DNA of 19,026 nucleotides from CAXGUU01 sp964012875. GTDB lineage: Bacteria > Pseudomonadota > Gammaproteobacteria > Ga0077536. Below the pieces are notes generated by a model. The model had not been told where the DNA came from, ran no database searches, and was given only the letters and a program-made list of their open reading frames with translations. Positions 1 to 7,463 of this stretch are shown here, one piece after another; within the stretch, counting starts at the first letter, position 1, and the number at the start of each line of letters is the position of its first letter. Position numbers and translations under genes: made by a program. The stretch is taken from assembly GCA_964012875.1 (NCBI GenBank), contig CAXGUU010000026.1:1-19026 (forward strand), in the 5' to 3' direction.

Positions 1-259
1 CGTCCCATTCTGTCGTGTCGGTGTATGCGCCCAGGTGAATAACGGCATCAATTGAACGCGCGTCGGTGCCGCGGTTATCCCACAAGGAGCGAGCTTCTTC
101 GCGATCGAGATAGTCGGCAATTGTTGCCGAGCTTAGATTCAACGCCTTTTTGCCGTCAGAAAGATCGTCGACAACAACAACATCCCGTTCCCCGCGACGA
201 TTTAGTTCCAGTACCAGATTGCTGCCGATGAACCCGGCACCACCAGTAACGATAATCAA
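1..259 (-). CDS. hldD: ADP-L-glycero-D-manno-heptose 6-epimerase, N-terminal part (runs off the window)
   Basis: HldD converts ADP-D-glycero-D-manno-heptose to the L-glycero form, the last step before heptose is added to the LPS inner core; it is a cytoplasmic NAD(P)-dependent short-chain epimerase. Only the first 86 codons lie here. They read MIIVTGGAGFIGSN, the Rossmann dinucleotide motif GGxGFIGS typical of HldD, then VVVVDDLSDG and, at the window edge, TDTTEWD, which matches the HldD stretch SSTTEWDG. The frame has no ATG; I place the start at TTG (minus-strand 259-257), six bases after AGGAGA. That start overlaps the TGA stop of hldE by sharing TTGA, so translation is probably coupled. 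The short start-codon-free reading explains why simple ORF callers could miss it. Identity is from remembered family motifs; confidence is high for family and fairly high for start. Confidence 0.9.
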   Translation of the reverse strand, partial: MIIVTGGAGFIGSNLVLELNRRGERDVVVVDDLSDGKKALNLSSATIADYLDREEARSLWDNRGTDARSIDAVIHLGAYTDTTEWD

Positions 260-1698
260 GACAAGTCTCCTGGAGTCGACCTGATTCGCTCGATCAGATC
301 AGTGGTTGAGTGACCTTCACGAAAAGCAATAATCGCAACTTCGCCCCCTCGCGACCGAACGAAATCGCCACCGACGACGTCATCGGCAGCGTAATCACCG
401 CCTTTGGCCAGCACATCTGGTTCGAGCTTTTCAATGAGCGCAAGCGGCGTCGCCTCAGAAAAGCTGGTGACCCAATCAACGCCGGCAACAGCGCGCAGTA
501 CACCCATTCGGGCGGACAGATCATTGATTGGCCGTTGCTCACCTTTAAGCCTGCGCACCGAATCGTCATCGTTGACGGCTACGATGAGTCGATCTCCAAG
601 CGCAGCCGCTGCCTGCAGATACTCCACGTGTCCGTGGTGAATAATATCAAAACAACCGTTGGTAAAAACGAGTCGCTCGCCTCGACTCCGCGCCTGCCTG
701 CACATATCCGCGAGCTCACCAGGCGGCACGATTGCCCCCACCTCCAGCGGCGCCTCATGCCGCAACGCTGCGTCAAGCTCTCTTCGGGTAACGGTTGCTG
801 CGCCGAATTTTCCGACTACAACACCGGCGGCAGTGTTGGCCAGCTCAACCCGATCGCGCCAACCCTGAACCGCGACCAACGAAGCGCCCAGCGTTGCGCA
901 CACAGTATCGCCGGCACCCGTGACGTCGAACACATCCCTAGCCTTTGCACCCACATGAACGAGACTGCCGTCGCGCAAAAACAAAGACATGGCCTCCGCG
1001 CTCTGCGTTACCAACAGTGACTCCAGATCCAGCGATTCAGCCAAAGTACACGCCGCGGTCGACAGCGCTTCCCGTGTCTCCCAGGGACCCAAGACCGATT
1101 CCAGTTCTTTACGATTCGGAGTGACGACGGTGGCCCCTCGATAGCGCTCAAAATCAGCGCCTTTCGGATCGACTACGACAGGAATTCGACGGCTTCTCGC
1201 GAGTTCAATAATGGGTTCGACCTCGTGGAGTGCGCCCTTGGCGTAGTCAGATACGACAACGACATCGCACGAATCCATGTGCTCACGAACGATATCGATC
1301 AGTGCACCCGCGTCATCGCAGGAGCCCGAAGTCTCGAAATCTGCTCGCAACAACTGCTGATTCTGGCTGACAACCCGCAATTTAACTGTGGTCCGCCCAT
1401 GGCTAGTGACCAGAAAGCTGGTACGCAGGCCCGCTGACTGACATAGCCCGGCAAGAACCTCGCCATCGGTATCATTCCCGACAACACCGACCAGCGTGAC
1501 GTCGCAATTCAGAGCCCGCGCATTCAACGCGACGTTCGCCGCTCCACCCGCGCGTTCCTCTACTCGCTCAACGTCGACCACCGGCACAGGCGCTTCAGGT
1601 GAAACTCGAGTACTGGTACCGTGCCAGTAGCGATCAAGGATCAGATCCCCAACCACAAGCATTCGAACCTGTGGGAAAGTTTGCAGTCGAGCGTCCAT
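256..1698 (-). CDS. hldE: Bifunctional heptose-7-phosphate kinase / heptose-1-phosphate adenylyltransferase
   Basis: HldE makes ADP-D-glycero-D-manno-heptose precursors in the cytoplasm: its N-terminal half phosphorylates heptose 7-phosphate at C1 and its C-terminal half adds AMP. The 480-residue length equals the usual full-length fused enzyme. The kinase (PfkB/ribokinase family) spans roughly residues 1-315, with the sugar-binding start VVGDLILDRYWHG, the GGAANVA stretch at 51-57 and the ATP/anion-hole motif DVTGAGDT at 258-265 carrying the catalytic Asp. The cytidylyltransferase-like domain starts near 341 with FTNGCFD and the HxGH motif HHGH at 354-357, and contains the KGGDY motif near 432-436. 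Start is ATG at 1698. The gene is directly followed by hldD with a 4-base overlap, so the two form an operon for LPS inner-core heptose. Nothing in the sequence looks broken. Confidence 0.97.
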   Translation of the reverse strand: MDARLQTFPQVRMLVVGDLILDRYWHGTSTRVSPEAPVPVVDVERVEERAGGAANVALNARALNCDVTLVGVVGNDTDGEVLAGLCQSAGLRTSFLVTSHGRTTVKLRVVSQNQQLLRADFETSGSCDDAGALIDIVREHMDSCDVVVVSDYAKGALHEVEPIIELARSRRIPVVVDPKGADFERYRGATVVTPNRKELESVLGPWETREALSTAACTLAESLDLESLLVTQSAEAMSLFLRDGSLVHVGAKARDVFDVTGAGDTVCATLGASLVAVQGWRDRVELANTAAGVVVGKFGAATVTRRELDAALRHEAPLEVGAIVPPGELADMCRQARSRGERLVFTNGCFDIIHHGHVEYLQAAAALGDRLIVAVNDDDSVRRLKGEQRPINDLSARMGVLRAVAGVDWVTSFSEATPLALIEKLEPDVLAKGGDYAADDVVGGDFVRSRGGEVAIIAFREGHSTTDLIERIRSTPGDLS

Positions 1699-1777
1699 TC
1701 GCCAATTAGTGCTTTGTTCGAGCGTCTGCCAGGTTTGCTGTTTGTGTTTGGTGCATGGCAGATTTTACCATACCGTC

Positions 1778-2491
1778 ATGAGCAAGCTTATTGGCTTCCT
1801 GACGTTTTCCGTTCTGATCGCTGTATCGAGCATTGCTTGGGCTTTGGAATCATTTGTTGCCGAGTACGCAATTTACAAAGGCCCTGTAAAAGCCGGTTCG
1901 CTGACTCGTTCCTTTCGTCTCAATGCCGAAGCACGCTACGAGTACATATCGCGAATGGAAACGAGCGGAGTGGTCGCCTTGTTCTCAAAGAAATTCATCA
2001 CGGAAACGAGCGTCGGGCACTTCGATGGCGCCCGCTTTGTCCCCCATCGCTACAGCATCGACAAGAACGGAGAACGCAGGGATTACACGTTGCATTTTGA
2101 CTATGACAACATGATTGTTTCCAGATCTGATCCGGGCCACGACTGGAGCGTGACTATGCCACCGTCATTGCTCGATAAGCTCGTTTATCAATTGCAATTC
2201 ATGATTGACTTAAATCAGCCGCATGACAATCTGCGATATGCCGTAGCCGACAAAGATCGTCTAAAGCACTACGACATCGTTGTGCATCCGGCCGAAACGG
2301 TACAAACCGCCGCAGGAACCTACCAGGCGGTCAAACTCGAACGCGCCAAACTGAACAGCCAGAAGCGCACTGTCGTCTGGTGCGCCTCCGAGCTTGATTG
2401 GGTTCCGGTCAAGGTTGAGTATCGCGATAAAAAAGGCGGATTAACGAATGCCGTTCTCGATTCAATCCGCTTCGGCAAAATAACAAACTAA
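1778..2491 (+). CDS. Secreted DUF3108-family protein
   Basis: A 237-residue protein of a widespread proteobacterial family (DUF3108) with no firmly assigned biochemical role, expected in the periplasm or outer-membrane side. The first residues, MSKLIGFLTFSVLIAVSS, form a lysine plus hydrophobic segment followed by IAWALES, a plausible signal peptidase I site after AWA. The body is a beta-rich pattern with the family-like opening FVAEYAIYKGPVKAGSLTRSF and regular aromatic/charged alternation; a conserved-looking end runs WCASELDWVPVKVEYRDKKGG. A longer reading from GTG at 1709 is open, but it adds a cysteine-rich 23-residue stretch ahead of the signal peptide, so I prefer ATG 1778, though no strong Shine-Dalgarno is seen. 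It diverges from hldE with about 80 bases between starts. Family call moderately sure; function unknown. Confidence 0.75.
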   Translation: MSKLIGFLTFSVLIAVSSIAWALESFVAEYAIYKGPVKAGSLTRSFRLNAEARYEYISRMETSGVVALFSKKFITETSVGHFDGARFVPHRYSIDKNGERRDYTLHFDYDNMIVSRSDPGHDWSVTMPPSLLDKLVYQLQFMIDLNQPHDNLRYAVADKDRLKHYDIVVHPAETVQTAAGTYQAVKLERAKLNSQKRTVVWCASELDWVPVKVEYRDKKGGLTNAVLDSIRFGKITN

Positions 2492-3066
2492 CTCGCCGTC
2501 CATGCATGCAAACATCGGCAGGCGAAGCGAGCAGCATGTTCCGAAGGCTGGCGCTGCCGCCTTTAATCGGTTGCCGTGAGTTCGTTGAAAAGTGCCCCAG
2601 CGTCGGCCCGCAGCAAAAAACGCTCATGTTTATCGAGAATCCATCTCAGCAGCGACTGCGCCTGTTTGAGGCTTTCAATAGCCCGCGCCAATAGCTCATC
2701 AACATCTACCGCCGTTCCTTGACTGAACCACACCAGTGCCCCGACGTTAATGGCTGCGAACCCGAAGAGCACATGCTTGAGGTAGCGGCTCAGGCGTCAA
2801 CTTCTCCGACTTTTACGCGCCAATTCCCCTCTCCAGAATTCTCACCAGTCGCAACGTGTATTGCCACATGATGGCCATTCATAATTCCCTCAGCCCTTTT
2901 GCGCTTGCCAGCATCCTTTCAGCGCGCGTGCCTTCTAGCTAAGTGGCACTACCGCACCGGTCCGGGCACGCTAACGCCGAGTACGGTGGAGCGCAGGTGA
3001 TAAGGCAAACACGAACCCCAAGCGAAATTTGTGACTGCCTGTGATGCGACTCCATTTGGGTGAATG
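2492..3066. other. 575-bp stretch with no convincing gene
   Basis: Between the DUF3108 stop and the dsbC stop. I find no ORF with recognisable homology, no tRNA and no clear T-tailed terminator on either strand. The only coding candidate is a short minus-strand ORF at 2563-2772 (listed separately). In relatives dsbC is often followed by other genes such as recJ or hom; none is present here, so the region may be a deletion scar or simply spacer. Confidence 0.5.
2563..2772 (-). CDS. Small hypothetical protein with one possible membrane helix (doubtful)
   Basis: I do not recognise this ORF. From GTG at 2772 it encodes 69 residues: a hydrophobic opening MLFGFAAINVGALVWFS that could be one membrane helix or signal anchor, then an amphipathic helical stretch with DELLARAIESLKQAQSLL, ending NELTATD. 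The frame is open back to a stop at 2793-2791, giving SRYLKHV before the GTG, so no ATG is available and no Shine-Dalgarno is visible. The composition looks protein-like, which is why it is listed, but it may be the remnant of a longer decayed gene or chance. Nothing in its neighbours suggests a role. Confidence 0.25.
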   Translation of the reverse strand: MLFGFAAINVGALVWFSQGTAVDVDELLARAIESLKQAQSLLRWILDKHERFLLRADAGALFNELTATD

Positions 3067-3780
3067 CTAATTGAGATCCTTAATCAGCTCGGCTGCCGGA
3101 ATATAACCACCCAACTGCCTTCCGCCCTGTGTGTATACCGCAGGCGTCCCTGTCACCCCCATCGTCTGGCCGAGCGTATAATGATCAGCGACCGGATTGC
3201 TGCATTTGGTGGCCTCGACCGTCTCCCCCGCCTTGGCGGCTGTCATCGCTTTCTGTCGATCGTGAGCGCACCATACCGCAACAGCTTTGTCGAAAGAATC
3301 GCTTTTGAGCCCCTTGCGCGGAAACGCCAGATACCTGACCGCAATGCCGGCTTTATTCAACTCCGGCACTTCACGGTGCAGTTTTCGGCAGTAGCCGCAA
3401 TCGATGTCGGTATAGACATACAGTGTATGGCGCGCTTTTTTCTTTGACGGCCCGAATTCGATTAGTTCTGACTGATCCAGAGCCGCGAGCACCTTCTTGC
3501 GTGCCAGTTCACGCTTTTGATCCGAAAGATTGATTCGTTTTTTTAAGTCGATCATATCGCCACGGATAACGTATCGCCCATCATCACTCATGTACAACAG
3601 GGACGCCCCTATCATGACTTCGAAAAGTCCAGGCACGGAGGACGGCTGAACTGAGCTTAGCTCTTCATCGGGAAACAGCGATTGCATGCGTTTCCTGATT
3701 TCTTTCTCGTCGGCCAACGCATTTGCCACACTGCCGGCAGCCAGTAATATAACCAGCCATCCTGAAAAAGCTATTCGCAT
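3067..3780 (-). CDS. dsbC: Thiol:disulfide interchange protein DsbC (periplasmic disulfide isomerase)
   Basis: DsbC is a periplasmic V-shaped homodimer that reshuffles wrong disulfides and is kept reduced by DsbD. The 237-residue product is close to the family's usual precursor length. Residues 1-23 (MRIAFSGWLVILLAAGSVAN...ALA) are a signal peptide. The dimerisation domain includes LFPDEELSSVQPSSVPGLFEV and a conserved-looking YVIRGDMIDL. The thioredoxin-fold domain has the active-site pair CGYC at 128-131, the cis-proline motif TGTP at 210-213, and a second cysteine pair C171/C193 matching the structural disulfide of DsbC. The frame stays open to 3921 upstream, but the extra residues lack signal-peptide character; ATG 3780 has GGA seven bases upstream, and ATG 3792 is a weaker alternative. 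xerD, the usual upstream partner, lies beyond about 0.9 kb of decayed plus-strand DNA. Confidence 0.93.
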   Translation of the reverse strand: MRIAFSGWLVILLAAGSVANALADEKEIRKRMQSLFPDEELSSVQPSSVPGLFEVMIGASLLYMSDDGRYVIRGDMIDLKKRINLSDQKRELARKKVLAALDQSELIEFGPSKKKARHTLYVYTDIDCGYCRKLHREVPELNKAGIAVRYLAFPRKGLKSDSFDKAVAVWCAHDRQKAMTAAKAGETVEATKCSNPVADHYTLGQTMGVTGTPAVYTQGGRQLGGYIPAAELIKDLN

Positions 3781-3899
3781 GATCGATTCCATCGGATCCA
3801 AAAAACGCTGCAATTCTAGAGCCCGGAACTGGCCAATGCCATGACAAATACCCAGATTGTGACGCGGTCGCCGCAGGGACCCGATCTCCGGCGCATGCG

Positions 3900-4480
3900 G
3901 GTTCACCGCTATATATGGCACCCGAACAAATACGACGCGAGGGTATCGTTCCTCAGAGCGACCTATTTGCGCTTTACGTAGTCGTCTACGAACTTCTCAC
4001 CGGGAGACATCCCTTCCGGGGCGACAATCTCGATGCGATCGAGCACCAGATTCTGAATGCGCAGCCAGAGCCCATCGCCGCCGTACGTCCGGACGTATCA
4101 GAGATCTATCAGCGGATCATCGACCAAGCTCTGGCAAAAGATCAGAAGCAACGTTACAAGTCCGGCCTGGACATGGCCGGCGACATCGCCTTGGTCTACG
4201 AGTTCCTAAAGCAGCCCGCCCTGCGACTCAGACAGCAGGAAAAATACCGCCACATTGAGAATCTGCATTTTTCAAAGACTTCCTTGATGTAAATTTGTGG
4301 GAACTGATAAACGCAGCTGAATGGATCCGCTTAAACTAGGACACCGAAATTGTGCAGAAAGGTCAGGCCGACACTTCTTTCTATGTGCTCGTTATCGGCG
4401 AGGTCAGCGTCTCCGAACGCGGACAGGAAATTATAAGGCTGTAGCCGGGCGATTGTTTTGAAGAAATGGGTTTCCTATCG
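3900..4480 (+). pseudogene. Decayed Ser/Thr protein kinase C-lobe plus cyclic-nucleotide-binding domain
   Basis: The first part reads GSPLYMAPEQIRREG, the subdomain VIII (APE) motif of Hanks-type kinases, followed by SDLFALYVVVYELLTGRHPF (equivalent to the usual SDVYSLGVVLYELLTG) and a C-lobe ending near 4260. The whole N-lobe, the catalytic HRD loop and DFG are absent; a faint activation-segment-like reading in another frame may extend to about 3826. At about 4268 the frame shifts within a run of T, and homology continues as a cNMP-binding domain: FFKDFLDVNLWELI, then TAG at 4337-4339, TEIVQKGQADTSFYVLVIGEVSVS, a second TAG at 4442-4444, then PGDCFEEMGFLSR, matching the PGxxFGE motif. Truncation, one frameshift and two stops make this non-functional as read. 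It is antisense to dsbC and xerD, which it separates. Confidence 0.85.
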
Positions 4481-4599
4481 CGCAGGCCGCGGCCAGGGCC
4501 GGTATGCGCACAAGCGGCGCATTGAAAGTAGCGCAGGGCTTGACCACCGCAGACGAAGTACCGGGCGTAGTCGCGGCAGATCTGACAGCATCGGCATAA
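4480..4599 (+). pseudogene. Fragment resembling the C-terminus of a GspE/PilB-type secretion ATPase
   Basis: In a different frame from the preceding cNMP remnant, codons 4480-4596 read AQAAARAGMRTSGALKVAQG then LTTADEVPGVVAADLTASA and a TAA stop at 4597. The pattern GMR...ALxKVxxGLTTxDEVxRVV is what I recall as the extreme C-terminus of GspE/PulE/PilB-family ATPases, where this helical segment ends the protein. Only about 40 residues remain, with no Walker motifs anywhere upstream, so it is a scrap. It abuts the kinase/cNMP remnant without a gap, which suggests either an internal deletion that fused two neighbouring decayed genes or a single unusual ancestral protein. The match is from memory of the family pattern and is short, so confidence is moderate. 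Nothing recognisable lies between 4600 and xerD's end. Confidence 0.5.
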
Positions 4600-4688
4600 G
4601 CCCGGGGCGACGCACGCACAGGCCTGCGGGCCCTCCAGCGGGTATGTGCGGTGGCTGCTGCTCGCACGCCGAAAATGCAGCTTCGAAG

Positions 4689-5573
4689 CTAGCCCCGCGG
4701 ATGATGCACTGAGTGCAACTGCTTCAAACGCTCAGTTGCGATGTGGGTGTAGATTTGTGTGGTTGAAATATCGCTGTGGCCAAGCAGCATTTGGACAACA
4801 CGCAAGTCAGCGCCGTTGTTGAGCAAATGTGTCGCAAAGGCGTGGCGTAACGTGTGCGGCGACAAGTCTGAATTTATTCCGGCCCGTTGCGCGTATTTCT
4901 TGATAAGGTACCAGAACGACTGCCGGCTCATAGCACCGCCGCGCCGGGTGACAAAGACTGAGCGCGAGGGTTTGCCCTCTACGAGCTGGCCGCGAGACTC
5001 GCTCAGGTAGCGCTGCAACCACGAAATCGCCTCTTCTCCGAGTGGCACGAGGCGTTCCTTGTTGCCTTTGCCGCTCACCCGAACGACACCCTGCCGCAGA
5101 TTAACCTGGGTCAGTTCAATCCCGACCAATTCCGATACGCGCAGCCCGGTCGCGTAAAGCAGCTCGAGCATCGCGCGATCCCGAAGTCCGAGCGCATCGC
5201 CGGTTTGCGGCGCCTCGAGCAACGCGTCTACATCCGCTTGTGACAGTGACTTGGGCAGTTTTCGCCCGCCTTTAGGGCCTACCAGATTTTCGCTGGGGTC
5301 GGCGTCAATAATTTTCTCTCGCAAGAGGTACTGGTAGAAACGTCGAATTGACGACATGCGCCTTCCCGTTGTTCGAGCAGAATCAGCGCCCTGAACCAGA
5401 AAATCATTGAGCTCGCTTTCGTCCGCTGTTTCCAGAGACCCGCCGTTTTTGCGCAAAAAATGACTAAGTCGTTTGAGATCGCTGCGATAGGCATCGACGG
5501 TATTGTCGCTCAAACCAAACTCGAGCCAGAGGTGGTCGGTGAATGCGACTATACGTGTCTCGTCCGGATTAAT
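4689..5573 (-). CDS. xerD: Tyrosine recombinase XerD (probable ATT start)
   Basis: XerD acts with XerC and FtsK at dif to resolve chromosome dimers. The C-terminal end LKQLHSVHHPRG matches the XerD signature LxQLHxxHHPR rather than XerC. Counting from the proposed start, the catalytic set is R145 (TGLRVSEL), K169 (GKGNKER), H240 and R243 (SPHTLRHAF), H266 (LLGHSD) and Y275 (QIYTHI), all present. The first conventional start in frame is TTG at 5513, but that would remove the first helix of the core-binding domain. The frame continues upstream with NPDETRIVAFTDHLWLEFG, which aligns well with the E. coli N-terminus, to an ATT at 5573-5571 that sits seven bases after AGGAAG. No ATG, GTG or TTG exists in that stretch. 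Starting there gives 294 residues and the same N-terminal spacing as E. coli XerD. This is a core recombinase, not a phage integrase. Confidence 0.9.
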   Translation of the reverse strand: MNPDETRIVAFTDHLWLEFGLSDNTVDAYRSDLKRLSHFLRKNGGSLETADESELNDFLVQGADSARTTGRRMSSIRRFYQYLLREKIIDADPSENLVGPKGGRKLPKSLSQADVDALLEAPQTGDALGLRDRAMLELLYATGLRVSELVGIELTQVNLRQGVVRVSGKGNKERLVPLGEEAISWLQRYLSESRGQLVEGKPSRSVFVTRRGGAMSRQSFWYLIKKYAQRAGINSDLSPHTLRHAFATHLLNNGADLRVVQMLLGHSDISTTQIYTHIATERLKQLHSVHHPRG

Positions 5574-5640
5574 AACAAAACTTCCTGTCGGGAACGGGCG
5601 TAGATTTCAAACAGAGTCAGATTGTGACCTGAACCGGGAA

Positions 5641-5669
5641 TTGCGTAAACGATTACCCCTACTTATGCT
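5641..5669 (+). promoter_or_regulatory. Candidate sigma70 promoter for the glutaredoxin-like gene
   Basis: TTGCGT (5641-5646) and TATGCT (5664-5669) are separated by exactly 17 bases and lie about 30 bases upstream of the ATG at 5700, a good spacing for a short leader. Four of six positions match in the -35 and four of six in the -10. It sits in the divergent interval with xerD. Sequence match only. Confidence 0.5.
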
Positions 5670-5699
5670 AACGCCAAGGAAAAAGCGAGTAGGAAGAAC

Positions 5700-6050
5700 A
5701 TGCCTGATAGTTGGTTTAATGCCCGGCCATGGGAAATCGGCGAAGTCAATCGGGATAGCGAGGCCCAGACTAAGGTGGACGTCGCAACCGCGGAACTTGC
5801 GTTGTACCACTACGATACGTGCATGTTCTGTGCCCGGGTCAGGCGCGCCGTCGCGCATCTGAAGTTAAACATCGAGCTGCGCGACATCATGCGCGACAAC
5901 CAGCATTACCGAGCCCTGGCCTACGGCGGCGGTCGCACAACCGTGCCGTGCCTTTTGATCAACAAATCCAGTCAGAAACCGATGTGGATGTTCGAATCAA
6001 ACGACATAATCGAATATCTCGTCGACAGATTCGGCAGCGGGCCGGTCTAG
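5700..6050 (+). CDS. Glutaredoxin / GST N-terminal-domain protein
   Basis: A 116-residue protein with one thioredoxin-like fold. After a 33-residue N-terminal lead, the fold begins ELALYHYDTCMFCARVRRAV, placing a CxxC redox pair (C41-M-F-C44) where glutaredoxins have CPYC. The cis-proline motif TVPCLLI (81-87) and the glutathione-contact type motif MFESNDIIEYL (97-107) follow, as in glutaredoxins and GST N-domains. It is too short for a complete GST. Likely cytoplasmic: no signal peptide or membrane segment. AGGAAG lies just ahead of the ATG, with tight spacing (3 bases). It stands alone between divergent xerD and convergent rplS. The precise substrate is unknown; I infer glutathione-dependent thiol exchange from family membership. 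Confidence 0.8.
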   Translation: MPDSWFNARPWEIGEVNRDSEAQTKVDVATAELALYHYDTCMFCARVRRAVAHLKLNIELRDIMRDNQHYRALAYGGGRTTVPCLLINKSSQKPMWMFESNDIIEYLVDRFGSGPV

Positions 6051-6164
6051 TAATCACGAGCTCAATCCCAAGGCCAAAATTCCGGCCCCGGCGTTCCGCG
6101 CGGGATCCATACCCGCTTGACGGCGTTTGAACTGCCGTGCCTCGGAACTGAGCGACCGCAACCG

Positions 6165-6527
6165 TTAGCTGGTGCCGCCGACGCGAATTTTTTCCTTGAT
6201 TCGGGCGGCTTTGCCGCGACGGTCACGCATGTAATACAGCTTGGCGCGACGAACGTCACCGCGACGCTTCACTTCGATCTCCGCGATTATAGGGCTATAG
6301 GTCTGAAACACGCGCTCCACACCCTCGCCATGGGAAATCTTTCTCACAGTGAACGAGGAATTGAGACCGCGATTTTTCTTAGCGATCACCACACCCTCGA
6401 ATGCTTGCAGGCGTTCACGATTGCCTTCCTTGACCTTTACCTGCACGACCACTGTGTCTCCGGCACCGAAATCAGGTACGTCACGCTGCATTTGCTGAGC
6501 TTCAATTTCGCTGATGATGTTGCTCAT
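6165..6527 (-). CDS. rplS: 50S ribosomal protein L19
   Basis: L19 sits at the 30S-50S interface of the large subunit. The 120-residue product (E. coli 115) has the family signatures [41 protein letters not shown] and the closing [19 protein letters not shown] 6527 follows GAGAAG. It is the last gene of the rpsP-rimM-trmD-rplS operon, as in other Gammaproteobacteria, but the gap to trmD is about 130 bases and carries a possible secondary promoter. I see no convincing T-tailed terminator in the roughly 110 bases after its stop before the convergent glutaredoxin-like gene. Confidence 0.97.
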   Translation of the reverse strand: MSNIISEIEAQQMQRDVPDFGAGDTVVVQVKVKEGNRERLQAFEGVVIAKKNRGLNSSFTVRKISHGEGVERVFQTYSPIIAEIEVKRRGDVRRAKLYYMRDRRGKAARIKEKIRVGGTS

Positions 6528-6557
6528 CGTCTTCTCGGGTATTTTGGGAAGCGCGCG

Positions 6558-6563
6558 ATTCTA
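6558..6563 (-). promoter_or_regulatory. Possible internal -10 element ahead of rplS
   Basis: On the minus strand TAGAAT (five of six matches to the -10 consensus) is followed by the GC-rich run CGCGCGC, 30 bases before the rplS ATG. No good -35 is found at 16-18 bases, so this may be a weak internal promoter in the trmD-rplS gap or chance. Confidence 0.3.
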
Positions 6564-6659
6564 CCCCAAACGAACACGAATTTTCACTAGCCGCGGCGGC
6601 CCTTGGGCGGTTGCGACTAAAATTGGTCCTGCTCCCGAACATTGGCTTCACCATTGCTG

Positions 6660-7412
6660 TCATTCGGGCCACTCCGGGTCGTGTCTGAGGGTCTCGAGAA
6701 AGGCCAGATCGTCTGTATCGAGGTTGGCGGCGTCAAGCAATTCGGGCCGGCGACTTAGGGTCCGACGCAGCCTTTGCTGGCGCCGCCACTGGGCAATCGC
6801 CGCGTGATCACCACTCAACAACACGGCTGGCACCCGAGCGCCATCGACCTCTTCCGGCCGCGTATAGTGCGGATGATCGAGCAGGTTGTCGCAGAAAGAA
6901 TCCTCGGACACGGAACGGCTGTCGCCGAGCACACCGGGTATAAACCGACCCAGCGCGTCGATCATCACTAAAGCCGGGAGTTCACCGCCGCTCAGGACAA
7001 AGTCGCCAATTGACCATTCGCTGTCGATGTCGCTTTCCAGCACGCGTTCATCGATGCCCTCGTAACGTCCCGCAATGAGGATGAGGTGTTGAAACCGTGC
7101 TAACGCCGGCATGTCCCGATGCGTAAACGGCCTGCCTTGCGGCGTCAGATGCACCACGTGGGTGGCGGCAGGTGACATTTCGCGCGCGCAGGAAATGGCT
7201 GCCCGCAAGGGCGCCACCGACATGACCATGCCGGGACCGCCCCCGTAGGGCGAATCGTCAGTGTTGGCCCGCTTACCCGAGGCGAAATCCCGCGGGCTTA
7301 CCGTGTTTACTTCCATCAACCCCTGCTGACGGGCCCGACCAATGACGCCTTGCCGGCAATAGGCGTCGATCATGTCGGCGAATAATGTGATGACAGTGAA
7401 CTTCGAAACCAT
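6660..7412 (-). CDS. trmD: tRNA (guanine-37-N1) methyltransferase TrmD
   Basis: TrmD methylates G37 next to the anticodon of tRNAs reading CNN and similar codons, preventing frameshifts; it is a SAM-dependent homodimer with a trefoil knot (SPOUT). The 250-residue length is normal. Motifs in order: SPRDFASGKRANTDDSPYGG and GGPGMVM near residues 39-63, LIAGRYEGIDERV (knot, SAM binding), EWSIGDFVLSGGELPA, the SEDSF segment containing the proposed catalytic Asp, HPHYTRPEEV and the C-terminal VPAVLLSGDHAAIAQWRR. Start is ATG 7412. It lies 51 bases downstream of rimM in the same operon, the order expected in this phylum. Confidence 0.97.
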   Translation of the reverse strand: MVSKFTVITLFADMIDAYCRQGVIGRARQQGLMEVNTVSPRDFASGKRANTDDSPYGGGPGMVMSVAPLRAAISCAREMSPAATHVVHLTPQGRPFTHRDMPALARFQHLILIAGRYEGIDERVLESDIDSEWSIGDFVLSGGELPALVMIDALGRFIPGVLGDSRSVSEDSFCDNLLDHPHYTRPEEVDGARVPAVLLSGDHAAIAQWRRQQRLRRTLSRRPELLDAANLDTDDLAFLETLRHDPEWPE

Positions 7413-7463
7413 GCTTAATTGCTAATCGCACCATCCAGCGAGGTTGTAGCGCATCGCCCGCGC

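Noticed and set aside
310..1020. Plus-strand ORF of 236 codons across hldE
   Set aside because: Antisense to a full-length, motif-complete hldE, with no protein-like domain pattern.
4689..5573. Phage or mobile-element integrase
   Set aside because: The sequence matches housekeeping XerD through its whole length including the C-terminal HHPR end, and no att sites or phage genes are nearby.
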